A DNA stretch of 64,000 bases from Planococcus sp. MB-3u-03 (lineage in GTDB: Bacteria; Bacillota; Bacilli; Bacillales_A; Planococcaceae): NCBI RefSeq assembly GCF_002833405.1, contig NZ_CP025135.1, positions 2,771,501 to 2,835,500 of the forward strand, written 5' to 3'. Below the pieces are notes generated by a model. The model saw only the letters and a list, made by a program, of their open reading frames with translations, ran no database searches and was not told the origin of the DNA. Below are positions 7,862 to 16,610 of this stretch, piece after piece. Both the position numbers and the translations under genes were made by a program. Position 1 is the stretch's first letter. Every line of letters begins with the position of its first letter.

Positions 7862-8845
7862 TTAAGGAAGCAATACCAGTTTCCCTGTACTTTTCCGGCT
7901 TTCCATAAGCGCATGGGCTTGCGCTGCTTGTTCCAGCGGATAACGCCCAGTGATCGACACGTTCAGCTGACGCTGTTCGAGCAGTTCGCTGATTGCCGCT
8001 TCTGCATTCTTCAAAAACCCTGGACGCTGCTTGCGGTAGGTGCCAGTGCTGTACCCAAGTACCGCCCGGCAACTTGAATGAAGTGCGTCTGTTTTGACCG
8101 TTCCTGGAACAGATCCTTCATTGGCATGGCCGAATGACACAATGCGGCCGAACGGTGCCAGGATATCCAGGCTGCGCTCGAAGTTTTCACCGGCGATCGT
8201 ATCTAAGATGACGTCGACACCTTTGCCGCCCGTCAGTTCAGCGACCACTTCCGCGAAGTTACTCTCACGATAATTGACCGCAATAGCGCCAAGGTCTTCC
8301 GCCACTTTCATCTTCTCTTCACTGCCGACCGTTCCGTAGATTTCCGAGATGCCAGCAAGTTTCGCCAATTGGATCGCGGTCGTGCCGATGCCGCCGGCTG
8401 CTGCGTGGATCAAGACTGATTCACCCGGCTGTATCCGGGCGACTTCGTGCAGCACATTATAGGCAGTGATGCCGACAGTCAAGGTCGCTGCCGCTTCCTC
8501 AAAGGAGACGCTGTCCGGGATCTTGTAGACAAGCTGGTCAGAAGCGACGACATATTCCGCATAGGACCCGGAAGCTGGGAAAGCGCGCACCCGGTCTCCT
8601 GCTGAAAAGCCGGTCACTGCGCTGCCTGTTTCTTCTACGATGCCTGCGCAATCCAGCCCTGGCGTGAACGGCTCGTTATTTGCCACGCCATGATATTGTC
8701 CGAGACGCGCTTTAATATCGGCAAAATTGACACTGATCGCTTCGACTTTAATGAGCACTTCATGGTCTTTCGCTATTGGTTTCGGCGCTTCCTGAAGCTT
8801 CAGCACTTCAGGAGGGCCGGTCGTTTCTGCAATGATCGCTTTCAT
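7862..8845 (-). CDS. Quinone oxidoreductase-like MDR-family dehydrogenase
   Basis: 327 residues of the medium-chain dehydrogenase/reductase superfamily, zeta-crystallin/NADPH:quinone reductase branch. Seen: GroES-like N-terminal half with PFTPGLDCAGIVEE, the NADP-binding motif AAAGGIGTTAIQLAK (about 148-162), and no structural zinc cysteine cluster. It likely reduces an enoyl or quinone substrate with NADPH; enoyl-CoA or enoyl-thioester reduction is possible in this context but unproven. It closes the long run that starts at 23792 and is followed by a terminator. The other MDR gene at 19969 is a distant paralogue. Confidence 0.82.
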   Translation of the reverse strand: MKAIIAETTGPPEVLKLQEAPKPIAKDHEVLIKVEAISVNFADIKARLGQYHGVANNEPFTPGLDCAGIVEETGSAVTGFSAGDRVRAFPASGSYAEYVVASDQLVYKIPDSVSFEEAAATLTVGITAYNVLHEVARIQPGESVLIHAAAGGIGTTAIQLAKLAGISEIYGTVGSEEKMKVAEDLGAIAVNYRESNFAEVVAELTGGKGVDVILDTIAGENFERSLDILAPFGRIVSFGHANEGSVPGTVKTDALHSSCRAVLGYSTGTYRKQRPGFLKNAEAAISELLEQRQLNVSITGRYPLEQAAQAHALMESRKSTGKLVLLP

Positions 8846-8861
8846 ATGAATGCCCCTTTCA

Positions 8862-10244
8862 TTAGAAAATCAGCAAGCAGGCACCGATGACCAAGCCGCC
8901 ATAAATCAAGGCGATCATCGTGTAGCCCATGATGTCGCGGATTTTCAAGCCGGCAATCGCGAGCAGCGGAATAGCCCAGAACGGCTGGATCATATTCGTC
9001 CAGCTATCTCCCCAAGCGACAGCCATGACGATTTTCGCCGGATCGACGCCCATTTCAAGCGCGGCCGGAAGCATGATCGGTGCCTGAACCGCCCATTGTC
9101 CGCCGCCTGACGGGATGAAGATGTTCAATATTCCTGCCGATAAGAAGGTAAAGAGAGGCAAGGTCGTTTCATTTGAAATATCAATGAAGAAATTCGACAT
9201 CATGACAGCCAGCCCTGACGCACCGAGCATGCCCATAATCCCTGCATAGAACGGATATTGAAGCACGAACTGGCCGACGCTGCTGACGGATTTCAATAAT
9301 CCTGCTGTCAGCTCCCGGACATTTCCGAACATGAGAAGCGCGGCCGTCAAGAAGATCAAGTTGACTGTATTCAAATCGAGCGAGAAGCCATTCATATAGA
9401 AATGGTTGATCAAATAACTTAAGCCGAGGAATCCGCCAATCAATGGAATGAGGCGGGACTTCTCGATTTTGTCGTTTGGATAATCCTCATGATCTTGTAC
9501 GGCTTCTTCTGTGACCGGGTCTTCCAAACGCGCCGGATCTACCAAATAGCGGTCTTCCGGATTGCGCGGATGGATAAAGCGCATGACGAAAGGAAGCGTG
9601 AAGAAGAGGATTACGACAATCGCAATATTCACTGCCGATAATAGCGTCTCCGATATCGGGACAATTCCGATATCCCCTTCAAACACGTGCCCTGCGGTCG
9701 CGACAAATAGTGCTGGTGAAGAAGACAAGCCGCCTTCCCAGATCAAAAACCCTGAATATCCTGCAGCGACGAGCACACGGTAATCGACGTCGCGCACTTT
9801 CTTTGCGACCAGTTTCGCGATGATGCCCGCCACGACAAGGCCGAAAGCCCAGCTGATGAGAGACGCGCCAAGCGCCGTGAAAGTCACCATCAAAATCGCG
9901 GAATTCGGCCCTTTAGGGATGCCGGCGATTTTCTCAAGCGCCTTCGAAACGGTCGGCGTCAAAGCCAGAGCATAACTCAATACGAAGGTCGTGATGATCT
10001 GGGCCGTAAAAGTCAAAAGGCCCCACATGCCGTCTCCCCAATGGCGCATCATATCGATCGGCCCGGAATCCGTAAAGAGCACCCCTGCAATAAATGCGAT
10101 CGCCGTCAGCAATACCGCGAATACGAATGCATCCGGCAGCCATTTCTCGGCGATTTTGGCGAACACATTCGCTACTTTGGCGAGCGGATTGTTCTGCTGT
10201 TTCTCTAAAACTGGATCTCTCTCCGTATTTCTTCCATTTTCCAT
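8862..10244 (-). CDS. atoE: Short-chain fatty acid transporter, AtoE family
   Basis: 460-residue integral membrane protein of the AtoE/TIGR00366 family, with about 12 hydrophobic segments starting near residue 37. Family hallmarks include WLPDAFVFAVLLT, the PKGPNSAILMVTF stretch, and the C-terminal GGGQWAVQAP and WGDSWTNMIQPFWA region. It probably imports a short-chain acid such as acetoacetate or butyrate. It lies between an SDR and a quinone oxidoreductase-like gene in the acyl-CoA run, giving this locus a second carboxylate transporter besides the TRAP system. Confidence 0.9.
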   Translation of the reverse strand: MENGRNTERDPVLEKQQNNPLAKVANVFAKIAEKWLPDAFVFAVLLTAIAFIAGVLFTDSGPIDMMRHWGDGMWGLLTFTAQIITTFVLSYALALTPTVSKALEKIAGIPKGPNSAILMVTFTALGASLISWAFGLVVAGIIAKLVAKKVRDVDYRVLVAAGYSGFLIWEGGLSSSPALFVATAGHVFEGDIGIVPISETLLSAVNIAIVVILFFTLPFVMRFIHPRNPEDRYLVDPARLEDPVTEEAVQDHEDYPNDKIEKSRLIPLIGGFLGLSYLINHFYMNGFSLDLNTVNLIFLTAALLMFGNVRELTAGLLKSVSSVGQFVLQYPFYAGIMGMLGASGLAVMMSNFFIDISNETTLPLFTFLSAGILNIFIPSGGGQWAVQAPIMLPAALEMGVDPAKIVMAVAWGDSWTNMIQPFWAIPLLAIAGLKIRDIMGYTMIALIYGGLVIGACLLIF

Positions 10245-10262
10245 CGTCTTTCCCCCCAGTAT

Positions 10263-11036
10263 CTAATTGGCGGTCCATCCGCCATCTACATAAAGAATCT
10301 GTCCCGTCACATAGCTGGATGCTTCCGATGCCAGGAATAAAGCCGGCCCGATCATCTCGCCCGCTTCACCCATCCGCTTCAGCATGGTTCTGCTGACCAA
10401 TTTTTCCAGCCGTTCCGGATCCTTTAGAAACGGTTCTGTCATCGGTGTTTTGATATAAGCGGGCGCCAAGGCGTTGACGCGGATATTATGTTCAGCGAGT
10501 TCCGCTGCCCACACTTTCGTCAATTGGTTGATCCCGCCTTTACTTGCCGCATAGCTCGTCTGGAGCGGATTGCCAACTTGCCCCATAATAGAAGAAATAT
10601 TGATGATGCAGCCGCTTTTTTGGCCGATCATCCGCTTTGCGGCTTGCTGGCCGACCAGGAAGATGCCTTTTAAATTGGTACCGAGCACCAGGTCCCAGTC
10701 TTCTTCCTCCACTTCTACAAGTGGCTTACGTATGTTCATTCCGGCATTATTGACGAGAATGTCCACTCCCCCGAAATCAGCATCGATGAATTCGAATAAT
10801 TCGGAGACGGCTTGTTTCGATGTTACGTCCGCAGACTTCCAGGAAACATCCAGTTTTAGGGCTTTCATTTCATCCGCCGCTTCCTTGAGCACTGTTTCAT
10901 CGCGTCCGGTAATGAGCACTTTAGCACCGGCATGGGCGAGCCCAGCTGCAATGGCCAGGCCGATGCCTTTGCTGCCTCCGGTAACGAGTGCTTTTTGCCC
11001 GGTCAGGTCGAAGCTTGGATAGCTAAATTCCTCCAC
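10263..11036 (-). CDS. SDR-family oxidoreductase
   Basis: 257-residue classical short-chain dehydrogenase/reductase with the NAD(P) motif TGGSKGIGLAIA (about 19-30), NNAGMN, and the catalytic SYAASKGG (Tyr and Lys four residues apart). Closest in feel to 3-oxoacyl reductases and gluconate 5-dehydrogenases. The start is a GTG at 11036 preceded by GGGGAGATAAGA; no ATG fits better. In this operon a hydroxyacyl-CoA or hydroxy-acid oxidation/reduction role is likely. Together with the kinase, ligase and ACAD11-like gene it parallels the gene types of the Pseudomonas levulinate (lva) operon. Confidence 0.85.
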   Translation of the reverse strand: MEEFSYPSFDLTGQKALVTGGSKGIGLAIAAGLAHAGAKVLITGRDETVLKEAADEMKALKLDVSWKSADVTSKQAVSELFEFIDADFGGVDILVNNAGMNIRKPLVEVEEEDWDLVLGTNLKGIFLVGQQAAKRMIGQKSGCIINISSIMGQVGNPLQTSYAASKGGINQLTKVWAAELAEHNIRVNALAPAYIKTPMTEPFLKDPERLEKLVSRTMLKRMGEAGEMIGPALFLASEASSYVTGQILYVDGGWTAN

Positions 11037-11087
11037 TCTTATCTCCCCTCTCTAGTTATAAAAATATTCCGTTAATTAAAAAGCTAG

Positions 11088-11447
11088 TCATTCCATTTCA
11101 AAGCTTCCGACGAGCTTTCCTGTTCCGGAAGCATCTTTGATCTGCAGCTCACCGGTATTATCCGTCGTCAATACCCCTTCAATAACGAACGCTTCCCCTG
11201 CATGTGCCATGCCGACAAAACGCACGGTGAATTTACTCAGCTTCCTGCCCGGAAACCACTCATCCAGTGCATCTGCAGCCCAGCCCATCAATAACATGCC
11301 GTGGACGATCGGTTCCTTGAATCCTTTGCTGCGGGCGACTTTCGGTACCGTGTGGATTTCATTAAAATCGCCTGAAGCACCTGAATAGCGCACCATATCA
11401 ATCGGCGCGAGTGCTTGTTTTTGGATGTCCGGCAAATTCTGCGCCAT
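11088..11447 (-). CDS. MaoC-family hydratase (hot-dog fold)
   Basis: 119-residue MaoC-like protein, single hot-dog domain, with the R-hydratase core segment YSGASGDFNEIHTVP (about 21-35), in which the Asp/His hydratase pair lies, followed by VHGMLLMGW. Such proteins hydrate trans-2-enoyl-CoA or form a heteromeric dehydratase with a FAS1-like partner. The upstream gene (11398-11870) encodes exactly such a partner and overlaps it once that gene's frame is restored, so the two probably work as one complex. Confidence 0.85.
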   Translation of the reverse strand: MAQNLPDIQKQALAPIDMVRYSGASGDFNEIHTVPKVARSKGFKEPIVHGMLLMGWAADALDEWFPGRKLSKFTVRFVGMAHAGEAFVIEGVLTTDNTGELQIKDASGTGKLVGSFEME

Positions 11448-11870
11448 GCTGTTCCCGCCTTTCGATTAAGGTGGCCCGCCCGATGCGGACGACTTCATGG
11501 TCTTGGTTGCGGTAAGTCGTTTCAATCAGGTAAAAGCGCTTGTCTTTTTATCGAATCGATCCGTCAGCACGGCCGTTGCTGAAATGACATCGCCGCTGAT
11601 AATATTCTTTTCGTATTCGAAACTTTGCTCTCCGTGCAAAATGTCATTCGGGTCCAGTCCCCAGGCCGCGAATAATTGATAGAAATCCCGTTCATTCCAG
11701 AAATCGATGACTGTTGTGTATGTAGGCGGAGCCGGAATATCCGGATATCCCGCATCCAGTGCTGCTTGCCTGTCAAAATAAATCGGATTCCTTAAGCCGA
11801 GTGCCAGTGCGAACTCGCGAATCTTCCCGGCTTCTACGCGAAACGGCGCGTAGTGAAATTCCTGTTCCAT
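11398..11870 (-). CDS. FAS1-like/MaoC N-terminal dehydratase subunit, frame broken by one base
   Basis: Partner subunit of the MaoC-type hydratase. As read, the protein ends after 114 residues (stop at 11526). The sense continues in the next frame: at the T-run 11545-11549 (AAAAA on the coding strand) one more A restores a 157-residue protein with a continuation DKRFYLIETTYRNQ and later RIGRATLIE. The start at 11870 (MEQEFHYAPF) has GAGGAGG eight bases upstream. After correction the gene overlaps the MaoC gene. This is probably a sequencing loss rather than a real mutation, since several other genes here show the same type of error. Confidence 0.72.
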
Positions 11871-11940
11871 TCCATTTCCCTCCTCATTCCGGCTCGTCCG
11901 CTTCACTTCAATCAGCGAGAAGAAGCGCTACAATTGCTTG

Positions 11941-12993
11941 TTATAACACTTCTCCCCTGCGCGTCCGGTTCGCCATATCGATCAAGTTCGCGACCGCTTT
12001 ATTCAAATGGCGGAAACGCTCATCTTCAATTTCGCCGTTTTTCCAGCGGTAATAGATTTGCTGCAAAATTCCGGCCAGTTTGTAAAACCCGAACGCTAGA
12101 TAATAGTTGATATTCGACACGTCGCGTCCGCTTTGCTTGGCATACTCTTCCACGAATTCCTTGCGGCTGTAAAAGCCTGGCTGGCTCGAGATGATATTGA
12201 TGCCGATGTCTGCGTCTTCCGCCTGGCCCCAATAGGCCAAAGTCGACCCGACATCGCTAAGTGGGTCGCCGATCGTCGACAGTTCCCAGTCGAGAACGCC
12301 CGTTGCCAGCCCTGGGCTTTCTTCATCAATCACCATATTGTTCAATTTGAAGTCATTATGGACAATCGTCGTTTCTTCATTAACGGGGATATTTGCCGTG
12401 AGCCATTGCTCCAGCTCTTTAAGCCCTTCGACATCATCGGTTTTTGCATTATGATAGCGTTTGATCCAGCCCTTCACTTGGCGCTCCATGAATCCTTCCG
12501 GTTTGCCCATCTCGGCGAGCCCGGCTTCTTTGTAATCGATCGCCTGCAGCTGGACCAATGTCGAAATGACATTTTTTGAAATGACCGGCCCTGCTTGTTC
12601 CGGGCTTCCGTACACTTCCGGAAGTTCTTCATCGATGACGAGCCCCTGTTTTTTCTCCATGACATAAAAATGCTTGTCCATCACTTCCGGATCTTCACAA
12701 TATACATAGGGTTCAGGGGCAAGCGGGAAAACCGGATGCACTTTTTCGAGCATCTTGAATTCGCGCTCCATATCATGCGCTTTAGGCGGAATCTCCCCAA
12801 AAGGCGGACGCCTCAATACACCTTCCCAGTCTCCAATCTGCAACAAGTACGTGAGGTTCGAATAGCCTTCAGAAAATTGGCGGACCGTCATCTCGCCTTG
12901 TGGCAAGTCCGGCATTGCATTTCGCAGGGAACGCTCGACTTTCTGCCAATCGACTTCCTGTGTTTTTTTCGTGTTCGGTGTTGCCTCGCTCAT
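11941..12993 (-). CDS. APH-family phosphotransferase (ACAD10/11 kinase-domain type)
   Basis: 350-residue kinase of the aminoglycoside phosphotransferase fold. Seen: N-lobe LRRPPFGEIPPKAHDMEREF, the Brenner-type catalytic loop VHNDFKLNNMV, and the metal-binding DWE in TGVLDWELSTIGDP. Homologues form the N-terminal kinase domain of ACAD11 and the LvaA protein of levulinate catabolism, which phosphorylate 4-hydroxyacyl-CoA. The ATG at 12993 has GGAGGG seven bases upstream; an ATG at 13008 is the alternative. With the ACAD11-like dehydrogenase at 20984, the operon encodes both halves of that eukaryotic fusion. Antibiotic resistance is unlikely. Confidence 0.85.
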   Translation of the reverse strand: MSEATPNTKKTQEVDWQKVERSLRNAMPDLPQGEMTVRQFSEGYSNLTYLLQIGDWEGVLRRPPFGEIPPKAHDMEREFKMLEKVHPVFPLAPEPYVYCEDPEVMDKHFYVMEKKQGLVIDEELPEVYGSPEQAGPVISKNVISTLVQLQAIDYKEAGLAEMGKPEGFMERQVKGWIKRYHNAKTDDVEGLKELEQWLTANIPVNEETTIVHNDFKLNNMVIDEESPGLATGVLDWELSTIGDPLSDVGSTLAYWGQAEDADIGINIISSQPGFYSRKEFVEEYAKQSGRDVSNINYYLAFGFYKLAGILQQIYYRWKNGEIEDERFRHLNKAVANLIDMANRTRRGEVL

Positions 12994-13009
12994 ATTGACG
13001 CCCTCCATG

Positions 13010-13855
13010 TCATTCGTATTTGAAGAATCCTTCTCCCGACTTTCTGCCGAGCTTGCCGGCGCGCACGTATTGTTTCATCAAAGGTGCCGGCCTGTATTTC
13101 GAGTCTTTCGTTTCCTCGTAAAGTGTTTCGGCTACAAACAGCATCGTATCGAGACCGATCAAATCAGCCAAAGCGAGCGGTCCGATCGGATGGTTTGCGC
13201 CAAGCTCCATGCCCTTATCGATATCTTCAGCCGAAGCGATCCCTTCCATCAACACAAAGACCGCTTCGTTGATCATCGGCGTCAAGATCCGGTTTACTGC
13301 AAATAAAGGCGCTTCCTTCACCGAAATCGCGGTCTTGTTGAAGCGCTGTGCAATTTCGTGCGCCCGCTCGAAGGTTTCATCGCTCGTCTGTTCGGCCCGG
13401 ATGATTTCGACCAGTTTCATGATCGGCACCGGGTTGAAGAAATGCATGCCGACGACTTGTGCGCTGCGGCCCGAGCTTGCAGCCATCTCCGTAATGCTCA
13501 AGCCCGACGTATTCGTTGCGAAAATCGTCTGCGCTTGGCAAATGCGATTGAGCTTTTCGAATAATTCCTTTTTCGGTTCGAGTTTTTCGATGATTGCTTC
13601 GATGACGATATCCATCTCTTTTAAGTCATTGATATCCGTGCTGGGGCGGATCCGCTCCCAGACGGTTTCACGCTGTTCTTCGGTCATGCGCCCTTTTTCG
13701 ACATTGCGGCGCAGCGTTTTGTCGATACGCTGCATCCCGCGTTCCAGCCCTGCCGGATCGAGATCATATAAAATGACGTCCATGCCGCCTTCTGCACCGA
13801 CTTGCGCGATCCCGTTCCCCATTGTCCCGGCGCCGATTACTGCCAATCGCTCCAT
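13010..13855 (-). CDS. 3-hydroxyacyl-CoA (3-hydroxybutyryl-CoA) dehydrogenase
   Basis: 281-residue NAD-dependent enzyme of beta-oxidation, matching the usual 280-290. The N-terminal Rossmann motif is GAGTMGNGIA (about 7-16). The catalytic region GMHFFNPVP and the C-terminal dimerisation segment with DTMLFVAETLYEE are both present. The open frame runs upstream to 14329 but that extension lies inside the preceding hydratase gene; the ATG at 13855 has a GAGGGGG site. It sits 16 bases after the hydratase, so the two catalyse successive steps. Confidence 0.92.
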   Translation of the reverse strand: MERLAVIGAGTMGNGIAQVGAEGGMDVILYDLDPAGLERGMQRIDKTLRRNVEKGRMTEEQRETVWERIRPSTDINDLKEMDIVIEAIIEKLEPKKELFEKLNRICQAQTIFATNTSGLSITEMAASSGRSAQVVGMHFFNPVPIMKLVEIIRAEQTSDETFERAHEIAQRFNKTAISVKEAPLFAVNRILTPMINEAVFVLMEGIASAEDIDKGMELGANHPIGPLALADLIGLDTMLFVAETLYEETKDSKYRPAPLMKQYVRAGKLGRKSGEGFFKYE

Positions 13856-13871
13856 TTGTTCATCCCCCTCA

Positions 13872-14654
13872 TCATTTCCCTGTGAAATTCGGTTTGCGTT
13901 TTTCAATGAAGGCTTGAACGCCTTCATCCATGTCTTCCGTGCCGACCAGCTTCGCGAACATCCGCGTTTCCAAAAACTGCGCTTCGGATAGAGGCAAATC
14001 CAAGCCTTCATCAATCGCTTCTTTTGCGAAGGCGACTGCAAGCGGCCCTTTTCCGGCAATTTGTTCCGCCAATGCATAAGCCGTTTCAAACGCTTGCCCC
14101 TCTGGCACCAGCCGCTCAACGAGTTTCGCTTCGTAAGCTTCCTGTCCGTTGAGCCAAACTCCTGAGAGGACGAGTTCCTTCGCTTTTCCGGGTCCGACCA
14201 GACGGGAAAGCCGCTGTGTTCCGCCGTATCCTGGCAATATGCCAAGACCCGTTTCAGGCAGCCCGAATTTTGCGCTGTGGTCCGCAATGCGTATGTCGCA
14301 GGCAAGTGCCAGTTCCAGCCCTGCACCAAGCGCTAAGCCATGAACTGCGCAGATGACAGGGGCTTTCCCTTCCGTCAGCTTGTCGAAAATCCGTTTTCCC
14401 TTTTCCAGCAATTCGATGCCGCTCATTTTAGTCAGTTCCGGAAATTGGCTGATGTCCGCGCCGGCAGCAAATGCCTTGGCGCTTGCCGAGCGCAGCACGA
14501 CCGCCCGCACCTGTGTTTCCTGCAAAGCATCAAAGGCTTGTTCCAACTGTTCCAAAACCGCATCGCTCAATACATTGAGCGGCTGGTGATCTAGCGTGAC
14601 CACCGCGATGGAATCAGTTGTTTCCAGATGTACAGCATCCCAATGCTTCGTCAT
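13872..14654 (-). CDS. Enoyl-CoA hydratase
   Basis: 260-residue crotonase, the standard length for a short-chain enoyl-CoA hydratase. It shows AVVTLDHQPLNVLS, ASAKAFAAGADISQF (first oxyanion segment, about 58-72) and VHGLALGAGLELALACD (second oxyanion segment and catalytic Glu region, about 103-119), then GLPETGLGILPGYGGTQRL with the second catalytic Glu region. It is followed directly by the hydroxyacyl-CoA dehydrogenase gene, so hydration and oxidation steps are encoded together. Confidence 0.92.
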   Translation of the reverse strand: MTKHWDAVHLETTDSIAVVTLDHQPLNVLSDAVLEQLEQAFDALQETQVRAVVLRSASAKAFAAGADISQFPELTKMSGIELLEKGKRIFDKLTEGKAPVICAVHGLALGAGLELALACDIRIADHSAKFGLPETGLGILPGYGGTQRLSRLVGPGKAKELVLSGVWLNGQEAYEAKLVERLVPEGQAFETAYALAEQIAGKGPLAVAFAKEAIDEGLDLPLSEAQFLETRMFAKLVGTEDMDEGVQAFIEKRKPNFTGK

Positions 14655-14666
14655 AGGGTTCCTCCT

Positions 14667-15410
14667 TTATTCTGCATTTCTCACTTGCTTGCGCTCTTTG
14701 ACGATCATGCCATCTTCATAGACCGGCACCACATCCAGCTTTTCGTGATGGCGGATGACGAACTCTGCCGCTTCAGGAAAATTAAAGCGCTTGAGCAAAT
14801 TCGCCGTTTCGCTGTCCAGTAATTCGTTGAAGCTTTCCGCATGAGAATTGCGATACGCTTTTTGGGCAAGCTTCGCAGCATCCGACAGCTCATAGCCTCC
14901 CCGATTGTGCAGATGTTCGACCAATTGGCCGGCACCGATAAAATCTTCCATCGAGAAACGGTCATCATTTCCTGAACAGACGAGCACAATCGATGAGCCG
15001 TCCTGCTCCTGGTGGATGCGTTCAGCTACACGGTGACCGTTCACCAAGGAAGAAATGTATAATCTCTTTGCGTTTTTCGCTTTTTCAATGGCGATCGTGC
15101 CGTTCGTCGAGCAAATAATCGCCGCCTGCCGCTCCGGACTGTGTTCTAACGCGCACGGATCAGGGTAATCAAAACCTTTGAGCCCTTCGCCTTTCGATTC
15201 ACCGAGCAATAGATGCTCTGCCTCTTGCAACTTTGACAATTCAAGCGCCTGCTCGCTTCCGAGAACCGCATGCACCGGCTCGTAATTGCGGTCCAATAGA
15301 AAAATGATTGTCGACGTCGCCAGGAACACATCGATCACTGCGGCTGTGCATCCTGCAAGCCGCTCTTCCCTCACCGCTTCCTTCTGGGTGATGACGTGTA
15401 TTTTTCTCAT
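14667..15410 (-). CDS. ComB-like 2-phosphosulfolactate phosphatase family protein
   Basis: 247 residues of the ComB family, whose characterised archaeal member removes phosphate from 2-phosphosulfolactate in coenzyme M synthesis. Seen: VIDVFLATSTI near residue 26, TNGT at about 104, and CSGNDDRFSMEDFIGAGQL. Bacilli carry such proteins (YitC type) without coenzyme M synthesis, so the true substrate here is unknown. Its place between a TetR regulator and an enoyl-CoA hydratase is unusual; removing phosphate from a phosphorylated hydroxy acid would fit the nearby kinase, but this is speculation. Confidence 0.78.
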   Translation of the reverse strand: MRKIHVITQKEAVREERLAGCTAAVIDVFLATSTIIFLLDRNYEPVHAVLGSEQALELSKLQEAEHLLLGESKGEGLKGFDYPDPCALEHSPERQAAIICSTNGTIAIEKAKNAKRLYISSLVNGHRVAERIHQEQDGSSIVLVCSGNDDRFSMEDFIGAGQLVEHLHNRGGYELSDAAKLAQKAYRNSHAESFNELLDSETANLLKRFNFPEAAEFVIRHHEKLDVVPVYEDGMIVKERKQVRNAE

Positions 15411-15428
15411 TCCATCAATTCCTTCAAA

Positions 15429-16022
15429 TCAGGATGTTTTCATCAGCATTTTCAATAAATGATCAGCGTAGATTTCTTCCACATCTTCAGGCGCATACTT
15501 GCCTTCAGGCGAATACCATACTTGAATCCAGTTGGTTGCCCCCAAAATGATCATTCGTGCCATCTTCTTCTCCGGCACTTCAAATTCTCCGCGTTCGACG
15601 CCTTCGTCGATGATTTGGTCGAACAGTTTTGCATAGTCATCGCGCTTTTCGATAATTTCCGGAATATTGTCCTCGGAAAAAGTCGTTTCGGGTTTAACGA
15701 TCAAATTGAAGACTTCTTTTTCGCGAATCGCTACTTCAATGTGATGGCGCAAGGCCCTGCGCATCTTCTCGACAGATGGCACGTCCGCTTGCACAATCTC
15801 TTCCATCTTTTCTTTCGCTTCCGTCAAGATCAAGTCGTGGCAGCGATACAATAATTCTTCCTTGTTTTTGAAGTAATAATAGAGAGCCCCTTTTGTCATC
15901 AATAATTCAGCGGCAATGTCTTCCATCGTTGCATTATGATAGCCCTGCCGTGAAATGACCAAACTGGCTGAACGAAGGATATCCTCCCGTTTCTTTGCTG
16001 CTTTACGTTCCCGTAGATTCAT
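15429..16022 (-). CDS. TetR/AcrR-family transcriptional regulator
   Basis: 197 residues. N-terminal HTH of TetR type: ILRSASLVISRQGYHNATMEDIA followed by LLMTKGALYYYFKNKEELL (about 15-60). The C-terminal ligand domain is all helical and resembles those of acyl-CoA-responsive regulators. It is embedded in the run of fatty-acid genes, 24 bases after dctQ and 18 bases before the ComB-like gene. It probably represses the run and is released by an acyl-CoA (inference). The inverted repeat at 23865-23900, over the promoter of the run, is a candidate operator. Confidence 0.88.
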   Translation of the reverse strand: MNLRERKAAKKREDILRSASLVISRQGYHNATMEDIAAELLMTKGALYYYFKNKEELLYRCHDLILTEAKEKMEEIVQADVPSVEKMRRALRHHIEVAIREKEVFNLIVKPETTFSEDNIPEIIEKRDDYAKLFDQIIDEGVERGEFEVPEKKMARMIILGATNWIQVWYSPEGKYAPEDVEEIYADHLLKMLMKTS

Positions 16023-16046
16023 TCCACTCCCTCATTTGCTGGTTTA

Positions 16047-16595
16047 TTAGAGATCCTCCACTGGCCCTTTCGGTTCTTCCATTAATAGGCTCGGTTTCTT
16101 CTCCAGTATGTTTCGAATCAGGATAAACAGGTTTTCGATGACAATCATTCCAAACGCAATCGGAATCAAGAAGAAAAACGGATACAGCGGATACAATGTT
16201 CCTGCCGCCGGGAACGCAATTTCCCTCTCGAGCCCGTCCATTGCATAAGCCCAGCTGAACTGGACAATCAGCACCAGGACAAAAAGCTCCAGCAAAATCA
16301 TCAGCAGAATGATCGCTTTTTGCATGCCTGCCCCGAAACGGTCGAGAAGTAAATCCATCTTCGGCAAGACCCCTGAAGAATAGACATAAGCGAGACCGGG
16401 AAAAACAACCAGCGGCATCATATAGTTCTGGATGATTTCAAATCCGCCCCGGATCGAGCTCGAGAACAGCGTGCGCATCATCACGTCGTAGACGATCAAT
16501 AACATCATCGCTACGACGGCGATGCCGCTGATCCAAATGCCGATAAGCTTTAAATAGTGAAAAAGCCGATACGCTTTCCATACACCTTTCATCAT
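16047..16595 (-). CDS. dctQ: TRAP transporter small permease (DctQ)
   Basis: 182-residue membrane protein with four predicted transmembrane segments (about 17-38, 50-72, 88-110 and 135-158), the normal layout for the small subunit of a tripartite ATP-independent periplasmic transporter. It follows the large permease by 15 bases. The order here is P-M-Q rather than the more common P-Q-M. It forms the membrane complex with DctM and takes substrate from the DctP lipoprotein. Confidence 0.85.
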   Translation of the reverse strand: MMKGVWKAYRLFHYLKLIGIWISGIAVVAMMLLIVYDVMMRTLFSSSIRGGFEIIQNYMMPLVVFPGLAYVYSSGVLPKMDLLLDRFGAGMQKAIILLMILLELFVLVLIVQFSWAYAMDGLEREIAFPAAGTLYPLYPFFFLIPIAFGMIVIENLFILIRNILEKKPSLLMEEPKGPVEDL

Positions 16596-16610
16596 GCTTC
16601 CCTCCTTTTG

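Noticed and set aside
11541..11551. Programmed -1 frameshifting in the MaoC-N gene
   Set aside because: The A-run is short, is not a proper X-XXY-YYZ slippery site, and the same type of break occurs in unrelated genes; sequencing error is simpler.
13856..14329. N-terminal extension of the 3-hydroxyacyl-CoA dehydrogenase frame
   Set aside because: It is antiparallel-free but lies fully inside the hydratase gene in another frame. The ATG at 13855 has a good ribosome site and the canonical start.
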